From Mycolicibacterium pyrenivorans (GTDB lineage: Bacteria; Actinomycetota; Actinomycetes; Mycobacteriales; Mycobacteriaceae), in assembly GCF_025821625.1 (NCBI RefSeq), contig NZ_JACKSH010000300.1:886-49900 (forward strand): a stretch of 49,015 nucleotides of DNA. Reading direction: 5' to 3'. Shown here in pieces: positions 44,094 to 49,015 of this stretch (position 1 is the first letter of the stretch; every line of letters starts with the position of its first letter). Both the position numbers and the translations under genes were made by a program. The notes below the pieces were generated by a model that was not told where the DNA came from, made no database searches, and was given only the letters and a program-made list of their open reading frames with translations.

Positions 44094-45554
44094 TCAGGAC
44101 AGCGGAGGGCCTGGCGGCCCGATGCGACGGCTGATTGTTTGTAATTCGGTGTAGGAATCCAGGCTGGCTGGAGAGAATTCGCGTCCCAAGCCGCTCGCTT
44201 TCGCCCCGCCGAAGGGTGCGCGGGGGTCGAGGGAGGTGAAGGTGTGGCTGTTGATGAAGACGGAGCCGGTGTCGAACCGACGGCCAAGCAGGAACGCCCG
44301 CTCTTCATCTGACGTCCAGATCGAGGCGGCAAGCCCGTATTGCGATTGATTCACGAGCCGGATCACGTCGTCGAGTTCGTCGTATTTCAGCACGGGCACT
44401 ACCGGGCCGAACTGTTCCTCTTCGACGATTGCGAGGCGGGGATCAGCCTCAGTGACCACGCTGGGCATCATGAAGTGGCCGTGGTCCCAGGCCGCCGAAT
44501 CGAGCCGCTGCCCGAGGGTGGTGACGGTCGCGCCGCTCGAGCGCGCGTCGTCCACGATCTTCTCGACGAGGTTCTTCTGCTGAGCGTTGTTCAGCGGCCC
44601 CATGGTGACTCGGGGGTCGTCGCCGGGCCCGACGACGATTTCATCCACGGCGGCTGAGAACGCTTCCACGAAGCGGTCGTGGATGCGGGTCGGCACGTAG
44701 ATACGTTTCAGACCGAAGCACACCTGGCCGGTGGTCCCGAACGCGCCTTTTACGATCTGCCGCATAGTCTCGGGCGAGAGGTCGACGTCGTCGAGGAGGA
44801 TCGCAGGGTCGTTTCCGCCCAGCTCGAGCGTCACCCGCTTGATGTCGCGCGCGGCCGCGGCCATAACTTTGCGCCCGGTATCGATGCCGCCGGTGAAACC
44901 AATCTTGCGAATTCTCGGGTGAGCGACGAGTGCTTCTCCGACCGCGTCGCCTCCGGTGACCATGTTGAGCACGCCCGGAGGGAAGTGCTGTTGGAGGGCT
45001 CGGATGATCTCGGCGAGAACCAACGGGGAGTTTGCCGCCGGCTTCAAGACGACTGTGTTGCCGGCGACGAGTGCGGGCGCCAGCTTCATGAATGCCAGGA
45101 CCACCGGGAAGTTCCACGGCGTGATGGCGGCCACCGGCCCGATTGGGCGGCGGCGGATGAGGGTCGTGCCCCCGGTGTCGCGAATCTGTTGGTCTGCAAG
45201 GATTTCAGCCGAAATGCCTGCGGTGTAGCCGCAAATGCCCGACGCGAATTCGAGGTCGACGTGCGACTCTTCGAGGATCTTTCCGTTCTCCCGGCTCAGG
45301 ATCGGCGCATATTCCTCGATCATGTCGTGGATCGTGCCTGCAGCGGCAAGTAGTGCTCCCTGGCGTTCTTCCAGGGGCCGCGATGACCATTCTGGGAACG
45401 CCATTGCAGCAGCTGCGACCGCTTCGTCGACCTGCCCGGGTGCGGCGTCTGGGACCGAACCGAGCAGTACCCGGATATCAGCCGGGCTGACGACGTCGAT
45501 CGTCCGGTCGGATGTTTCCTCACGTCCGTTGATGATGAGGTTTGCGCTGATCAT
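44094..45554 (-). CDS. nidD: Aldehyde dehydrogenase NidD
   Basis: 486 residues with N148 (TPWNFP), E244 (LELGGND) and C279 (GTTGQVCFG), a complete ALDH active site. In PAH pathways aldehyde dehydrogenases oxidise hydroxy-aromatic aldehydes formed by hydratase-aldolases (for example 1-hydroxy-2-naphthaldehyde or phthalaldehydic acid). Its place just ahead of nidB and nidA matches the nidDBA order I remember. ATG 45554; the ribosome site is weak (TAGGACTT). A 540-nt gap including the nidB promoter separates it from nidB, so it may be transcribed separately. Confidence 0.8.
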   Translation of the reverse strand: MISANLIINGREETSDRTIDVVSPADIRVLLGSVPDAAPGQVDEAVAAAAMAFPEWSSRPLEERQGALLAAAGTIHDMIEEYAPILSRENGKILEESHVDLEFASGICGYTAGISAEILADQQIRDTGGTTLIRRRPIGPVAAITPWNFPVVLAFMKLAPALVAGNTVVLKPAANSPLVLAEIIRALQQHFPPGVLNMVTGGDAVGEALVAHPRIRKIGFTGGIDTGRKVMAAAARDIKRVTLELGGNDPAILLDDVDLSPETMRQIVKGAFGTTGQVCFGLKRIYVPTRIHDRFVEAFSAAVDEIVVGPGDDPRVTMGPLNNAQQKNLVEKIVDDARSSGATVTTLGQRLDSAAWDHGHFMMPSVVTEADPRLAIVEEEQFGPVVPVLKYDELDDVIRLVNQSQYGLAASIWTSDEERAFLLGRRFDTGSVFINSHTFTSLDPRAPFGGAKASGLGREFSPASLDSYTELQTISRRIGPPGPPLS

Positions 45555-45563
45555 GCCGAAGTC

Positions 45564-45722
45564 CTAACTTTCCTGCGGGGAACGGTTGATTTGTGGGAGC
45601 CATGTCTGGGTCATCGGAGGATCGCCCGGCGACCGCCAGATAAGTGCCGAATCCGGCGCCGGCCGCATCGGGCGGCCATCATCGCCTGACCCCGCAGCGT
45701 GGACCTTGCCGACACCGAACAC
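45564..45722 (-). CDS. Possible 52-residue ORF between ferredoxin and nidD
   Basis: Open frame from GTG 45722 to TAG 45564, ending 9 nt before the nidD ATG. About 69% of its codons end in G or C, in line with coding sequence here. The product (VFGVGKVHAAGSGDDG at the start, PPMTQTWLPQINRSPQES at the end) matches nothing I know and the ribosome site is weak. It could be a remnant or chance. Confidence 0.25.
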   Translation of the reverse strand: MFGVGKVHAAGSGDDGRPMRPAPDSALIWRSPGDPPMTQTWLPQINRSPQES

Positions 45723-45749
45723 GCCCGGCTCGCGCTATTCCGATGGACA

Positions 45750-46040
45750 TCAAGTTTTCTTTTCGTCGGGCGGAGCGTCGCGGCTGCCGTCGAGGGGCTC
45801 TACGCCCGGGAGGAAGGGGTCGGGGATCACCAGTGCGTGGCTGACAACGATCGCGTCCACGTGGCAATCGATTGCGCACAACCGACAGGAATGACAGTCG
45901 TTGGGGTAGATGATCTTGGCTCGCCACTTGGTCGTGGACCACGGTTCGTCGCCCTCCACCAGCCGGATCACCCCGGTTGGGCAGCTGTCGATGCAGACGT
46001 TGCACCCGTCGCACGTTGTTTCGTCGATGCTTTCGATCAC
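45750..46040 (-). CDS. 2[4Fe-4S] ferredoxin-type protein, partner of the flavoprotein
   Basis: 96 residues with two complete C-x2-C-x2-C-x3-C clusters: C10, C13, C16, C20 (CDGCNVCIDSCP) and C49, C52, C55, C59 (CHSCRLCAIDCH). The 28-residue stretch between them is longer than in small ferredoxins and recalls the AprB type. The start overlaps the flavoprotein stop (ATGA), so the two are made together and probably form an electron-transfer complex. The last 30 residues are acidic and likely flexible. Confidence 0.88.
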   Translation of the reverse strand: MIESIDETTCDGCNVCIDSCPTGVIRLVEGDEPWSTTKWRAKIIYPNDCHSCRLCAIDCHVDAIVVSHALVIPDPFLPGVEPLDGSRDAPPDEKKT

Positions 46041-47809
46041 TGAACCGCCGCCTCCTCACGGTAGCCTTGCGGCACGGTATATGGACTTGGATGGCGGCCG
46101 GGCGGGGCCTGCACCGGCCACGACTGGATCGGCAGGTCGCGTTCGCTGAACTGCAGATCGAATTCACCGCCGCTGCCCCGGCGCACGAGCAGCCACTTCA
46201 GCCACTCATCGTTGTCGGCGTAGGGGTAGTCGATACGAAACAGCTCCCCGCGACTTTCGGTGCGCCGCTTCATCGCCTCACAGGTGATGATCGCCAACGT
46301 CAGGTATGCGCGCACCTCATGCGCCTTCTTAAGTTCTTGATAGTCCGGCGCGAAAACGTAACGCAGTACCCGATCCCGGATCCGGTACAGCTCAGCGAGC
46401 GCTGAATCGATCCGTGCCTCCGACTTAAACAATGCGAATGCCGGATTGGCCGTCGCCTCGCCGATGGCTTTCCACACATCCACCGGCCGGACCTGCCGCA
46501 GCCGACGCATCGGCGCGAAATACTCCGCGAAGCTCTCCTGTGCCTGGTTCTCCCACACACTGCGCGCTACCGCGTGACCGCCGCGCGCCGCCGCCGCAGT
46601 GCCCGCCCGGTACCCCGCAACAGCCGAGAAGCTCGAGATCCCGCTGCCAGAAATTCCCGACATCAAATGCGGACACGCCGTGCCATACCCGGCCGCGTAC
46701 AGGCCGGGCACTGTGGTGGCTCCGTCCAGGTCGATCGTGGGACCGCTGGTGCTGCTCGTGCCGAGCACGATGAACGGGGTCACCTCCAGCAGGTCAGTGG
46801 AGGGATCGACCTCAAACTCGGTAAAGGCGCGCCGCACCGTCGGAGACACTTCATACAGCACCTCTAGATCCGCCTGTGGTACGTGACGCAAGTCGAGATA
46901 GCACGGCCCTCGGCCCTCGACCATCTCGGTCATGATCGCGCGCGCGATGGTGAACAACCCGCCCTTATCGCCCCAGATCGGGTCATAGCGGTCCATGAAG
47001 TACTCGCCCGCCGCGTTGCAGAACTTGCCACCGATCCCCTGAATCTTGGCTTGACCCGGTGTGAAGAATGACCGATTGAAGTAACTCCAGGCAGCGAACT
47101 GGCCGAATTCCATGCCGGCGAACTCAGCACCCACTCGCCAGGCCGCCACATGACCTTCCCCGCTGCAATGGTCGGCGAACGCGTAATGCAGCTTGGGGTA
47201 CCAAGGGCCGGTGTTGAGGATGACGCTGCCCGCCGTGAAGACATGACACTGGCCAGTGACAACATTTACCCCCACCGCACCACACACCGCACCAGCGGTG
47301 GGCCGACACCCGTCGGTGGTCAGCAGATCAATCACATCGACCCGCTCGAACAGTCGCACCCCCGCCGCTTTCATCCTCTCCTTGAGGATCTCCATACACA
47401 CGCGACCATCCACACCCAGCGTCGTGCCAAGGTTGTGGCCGCGGACCGTCACATACTTCAGCGACCCATCCTCATGAGTGGAATAGGGCACACCCCACTC
47501 GATCTGCTCGTTAACCCTGTCATAGGCCTCGGCTATGTACTGCTGCACCCAATCCTGATCGGCCAAATAATTGCTGCCCACCACGAACTCGCGCGCCCAC
47601 TCCGTCATCTCCTCACCCTGCACCCGGTGATCAGGGGCGTATTGGCTGTGGACATACGTCATCGGCCCTGCCCGAGACACCACCGCTTTCTCCACCAGAA
47701 TCACCGACGACCCCAACTCCGCGGCCCGTAGTGCTGCCCGCACTCCGCCAATTCCCCCACCCACTACCAAGACGTCGCATTCTTGGACCGACACATCCAG
47801 GTCACCCAT
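46037..47809 (-). CDS. FAD-binding oxidoreductase, fumarate reductase/AprA-like flavoprotein
   Basis: 590 residues from ATG 47809. It opens with the FAD-binding GGGIGGVRAAL loop (17-22) and E40, and has the family's later AGYGTACPHLMSGISGSGISSF segment that closes the FAD site. The middle (GHNLGTTLGVDGRVCMEILKERM, KIQGIGGKF) fits the fumarate-reductase/APS-reductase superfamily. With the overlapping two-cluster ferredoxin it forms an AprAB-like pair. Substrate unknown: it could reduce or oxidise an aromatic or enoyl intermediate, or a sulfur compound. GTG 47821, overlapping the TGA of the 17-residue chimeric ORF, is another start. The open frame to 48133 is an artefact of reading through the 72-bp repeats. 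Confidence 0.82.
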   Translation of the reverse strand: MGDLDVSVQECDVLVVGGGIGGVRAALRAAELGSSVILVEKAVVSRAGPMTYVHSQYAPDHRVQGEEMTEWAREFVVGSNYLADQDWVQQYIAEAYDRVNEQIEWGVPYSTHEDGSLKYVTVRGHNLGTTLGVDGRVCMEILKERMKAAGVRLFERVDVIDLLTTDGCRPTAGAVCGAVGVNVVTGQCHVFTAGSVILNTGPWYPKLHYAFADHCSGEGHVAAWRVGAEFAGMEFGQFAAWSYFNRSFFTPGQAKIQGIGGKFCNAAGEYFMDRYDPIWGDKGGLFTIARAIMTEMVEGRGPCYLDLRHVPQADLEVLYEVSPTVRRAFTEFEVDPSTDLLEVTPFIVLGTSSTSGPTIDLDGATTVPGLYAAGYGTACPHLMSGISGSGISSFSAVAGYRAGTAAAARGGHAVARSVWENQAQESFAEYFAPMRRLRQVRPVDVWKAIGEATANPAFALFKSEARIDSALAELYRIRDRVLRYVFAPDYQELKKAHEVRAYLTLAIITCEAMKRRTESRGELFRIDYPYADNDEWLKWLLVRRGSGGEFDLQFSERDLPIQSWPVQAPPGRHPSPYTVPQGYREEAAVQ

Positions 47810-47817
47810 AACGCCAG

Positions 47818-47871
47818 TCACGCCTTCACCAACATCTCGATCAAGTCCGTCTCGGTTGTTTCGGTGGTCAT
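47818..47871 (-). pseudogene. nidA 5' remnant fused to a foreign 3' end (17-codon ORF)
   Basis: The ATG and first six codons (MTTETT) are the beginning of nidA, carried in the long repeat; after base 47853 the sequence departs from nidA and reads ETDLIEMLVKA then TGA. The result looks like a recombination joint between the start of a nidA copy and the tail of another gene. It is followed directly by the flavoprotein start. Whether the peptide is made is unknown. Confidence 0.6.
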
Positions 47872-47881
47872 ATGGTTGGAC

Positions 47882-48025
47882 CCTTTCTGGAATCGGCGAT
47901 ATCCACGAGGAGGTGGTGAACGGAGCTGGCCCTACAGGACTACCGACAGGTTCCCTTTCTGGAATCGGCGATATCCACGAGGAGGTGGTGAACGGAGCTG
48001 GCCCTACAGGACTACCGACAGGTTG
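47882..48025. repeat. 72-bp tandem repeat (2 units), copy 2
   Basis: Units 47882-47953 and 47954-48025, differing at the unit junction (GGTTC against GGTTG). Same content and place as 42906-43049, so the tandem duplication arose before the long repeat was copied, or the copies have been homogenised. Confidence 0.9.
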
Positions 48026-48513
48026 TCGATAGGCAACGTCGAGTGGTCGAGTAACACCTCGCGCCGAGCGAGCCGCAGCGAATCGTCGGTGCGGCGCAAC
48101 ACGTCGACGCGTTCGGCCGACAGCAACTCCCACCGGCCGCTGTCTCCGCGGCTGCGGAAGAACAAGAGATTCGAGCGCACGGTCAACTCATCAGCCTCCG
48201 GTCCGGCAACCGTGCGGATGTTGGACACGAAGTGCCGGGTCCGCGACCGAGGTGACTCCGCCCACGAGAAGTCCGTCTCGCCCCGGAGGACCCGCATCTC
48301 CAAACCCGTGTAGTCGTCGTTCCAGTGCGCGATCGCGCCCACCCAACCCGCGGAATCCTCACGGGTGGTGCGCACCGGAACCACATACCGGATGTCGGGG
48401 TCGAGCAGACCCAACCATTCTCGGAACTGCCCCCCATCGAGTAGCTCCGCCTCCCGGAACATGAACGCCTCGACAGCCTCACGGGTATCCCGATCGACCG
48501 CGACCGCGTTCAT
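48004..48513 (-). CDS. nidB2: PAH ring-hydroxylating dioxygenase beta subunit, second copy NidB2
   Basis: 169 residues, the same as the nidB product except A16 for E16 (and two changes in the part before the ATG). Start ATG 48513 with GAGGAG upstream. No alpha gene follows; only six nidA codons remain. The protein could join NidA or other alpha subunits, giving extra beta chains, or be a redundant copy. First gene of the flavoprotein-ferredoxin run, whose expression it may now drive through its promoter. Confidence 0.88.
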   Translation of the reverse strand: MNAVAVDRDTREAVEAFMFREAELLDGGQFREWLGLLDPDIRYVVPVRTTREDSAGWVGAIAHWNDDYTGLEMRVLRGETDFSWAESPRSRTRHFVSNIRTVAGPEADELTVRSNLLFFRSRGDSGRWELLSAERVDVLRRTDDSLRLARREVLLDHSTLPIDNLSVVL

Positions 48514-48556
48514 CAAATCGAACTCCTCGACCAGACCATCAACACTCACTCTCTAT

Positions 48557-48618
48557 TCTGCTGAACAGATGCATCCTCCGCTGTAGAGAATGCTAGATAC
48601 GTCACACCGGCCCGTCAA
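48557..48618 (-). promoter_or_regulatory. nidB2 promoter with downstream palindrome
   Basis: TTGACG (48618-48613) and TAGCAT (48595-48590), spacing 17 nt, with the same TCTG-CTGAA-CAGA palindrome (48557-48569) as ahead of nidB. The -35 and palindrome are conserved while the -10 and spacer differ, so the two promoters may have different strengths but the same control. Confidence 0.55.
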
Positions 48619-48780
48619 GACAACATCTCCAAATGAACCACGGCCAAAACGGCGCGCAACTAATGATGATGCTGCACAACCGAATCTGGACGCGAGCTCA
48701 TGTGGCGCCTCCATCGGATGCGCAATGCCCGGGCGCCTGGCGCGTCGGGACTGTCGCGGTAACGGTGTAAACGGCCTGAT

Positions 48781-48802
48781 CGGCCCCGGTGTGTCGGGGC
48801 CG
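48781..48802. other. GC-rich hairpin near the right edge
   Basis: CGGCCCCG-GTGTGT-CGGGGCCG, an 8-bp perfect stem with a 6-nt loop, 13 nt before a plus-strand ATG. It could be a terminator or a leader structure; no U-run follows. Nothing else is recognised in 48654-48815. Confidence 0.4.
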
Positions 48803-48815
48803 GAAAGGTCGCGTG

Positions 48816-48923
48816 ATGACCGAAACTGTCGTGGCTGTGGAGCCATCGCAGAATCCCGATGATGAGGCCGCCGTGGCGGCCATTGATGTCCCGGATAGCG
48901 GTGAGGTCGACGAGGGGACTTGA
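48816..48923 (+). CDS. Short acidic ORF, perhaps a gene cut by the insertion sequence
   Basis: 35 residues (MTETVVAVEPSQNPDDEAA, then VAAIDVPDSGEVDEGT) from ATG 48816 with GGAAAGG about 7 nt upstream, on the plus strand unlike all other genes before it. The TGA stop is the first three bases of TGACCCCG, where the IS3-like element may begin, so the original gene may have been longer and the stop supplied by the element. Confidence 0.4.
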   Translation: MTETVVAVEPSQNPDDEAAVAAIDVPDSGEVDEGT

Positions 48924-49015
48924 CCCCGTGTGTTGGACACGCTCAATCCCAGGAATGTGCTGGGGGAAGCGAGATGATCCAACCCGATGGCAAGGAAAAA
49001 TTACCCCGATGAGTT
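48921..49015 (+). mobile_element. Left end of an IS3-family insertion sequence (cut by window edge)
   Basis: The last 95 bases hold a probable terminal region (TGACCCCGTGTGTTGGACACG) followed by the start of a transposase whose first residues, MARKNYPDE, are typical of IS3-family OrfA (helix-turn-helix protein). The exact left boundary is inferred; the right end is outside the window. Confidence 0.6.
48987..49015 (+). CDS. IS3-family transposase OrfA, first nine residues only
   Basis: ATG 48987 opens a frame reading MARKNYPDE before the window ends. Many actinobacterial IS3 OrfA proteins begin in this way and continue with an FRxxAV helix. Too short for more; the call rests on that N-terminal signature. 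Confidence 0.6.

Larger units (their letters stand above)
47853..48653. repeat. Long direct repeat, copy 2 (nidB2, promoter and first codons of nidA)
   Basis: Second copy of the ~800-bp repeat at 42877-43677, same orientation, offset 4976 bp. One edge falls 19 bases into nidA, the other just beyond the promoter. Confidence 0.9.

Noticed and set aside
47810..48133. N-terminal extension of the flavoprotein frame with a repeated proline-rich peptide
   Set aside because: The repeated peptide is only the 72-bp tandem repeat read in another frame, overlapping the end of nidB2. The FAD-binding motif starts just after ATG 47809.

Overview
The window looks like part of the polycyclic-aromatic-hydrocarbon (PAH) catabolic island of a fast-growing Mycobacterium (Mycolicibacterium). 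Three things point there: high-GC codon use with many GTG/TTG starts and ATGA/GTGA overlaps; a complete mycobacterial-type Mce import operon; and a ring-hydroxylating dioxygenase whose beta gene precedes its alpha gene and sits beside an aldehyde dehydrogenase. I recognise that last arrangement, from memory, as the nidD-nidB-nidA locus of pyrene-degrading mycobacteria. Almost every gene from base 1 to about 48.6 kb is on the minus strand, so the text below runs from high to low coordinates, the direction of transcription. No tRNA, rRNA or CRISPR was found.

48.6-39.6 kb is the nid region. It holds a second nidB copy (nidB2), a fumarate-reductase/AprA-like flavoprotein with a 2[4Fe-4S] ferredoxin, nidD, nidB, nidA, an SDR dehydrogenase and a zinc alcohol dehydrogenase. 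The two nidB copies lie in ~0.8 kb near-identical direct repeats flanking the flavoprotein-ferredoxin-nidD block. The right edge carries the start of an IS3-type insertion sequence on the plus strand.

39.6-35.9 kb holds a BNR/Asp-box beta-propeller protein, a divergent Rieske dioxygenase pair, an SCP2 sterol-carrier-like protein and an orphan PcaG-like intradiol-dioxygenase fold. 35.7-25.0 kb is a complete Mce operon (yrbEA, yrbEB, mceA-F, two Mce-associated proteins), probably for importing a hydrophobic substrate. 25.0-20.0 kb holds an epoxide hydrolase, an aldehyde dehydrogenase, a drug-efflux-type MFS transporter and a MarR regulator.

19.7-8.7 kb begins with a second NidA-like alpha/beta pair, then an alcohol dehydrogenase, a CaiB-type CoA-transferase, a thiolase-fold protein lacking the usual catalytic cysteines, a DUF35 protein, a MaoC-type hydratase, a [3Fe-4S] ferredoxin, a third alpha/beta pair, a cupin and a 3-hydroxyisobutyrate-dehydrogenase-type reductase. 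The combination resembles the ibuprofen (ipf) and steroid (Ltp2/ChsH2) logic for removing acyl side chains as CoA thioesters.

8.6-2.6 kb holds a MarR regulator, a C-C bond hydrolase, a fourth alpha/beta pair, a Gfo/Idh/MocA-type dihydrodiol dehydrogenase and a LigB-type (class III) ring-cleavage dioxygenase. 2.3-0 kb holds a promoter with twin palindromes, a 36-residue ORF, a class II aldolase/decarboxylase-family protein, a BphB-like dihydrodiol dehydrogenase and the start of a BphC-like extradiol dioxygenase cut by the window edge.

Taken together the genes could import a hydrophobic aromatic compound, oxidise it with one of five dioxygenases, rearomatise the dihydrodiols, cleave the rings and shorten side chains. 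No ferredoxin reductase lies in the window, so electron supply must be completed elsewhere. Substrates are inferred from families, not shown by the sequence.
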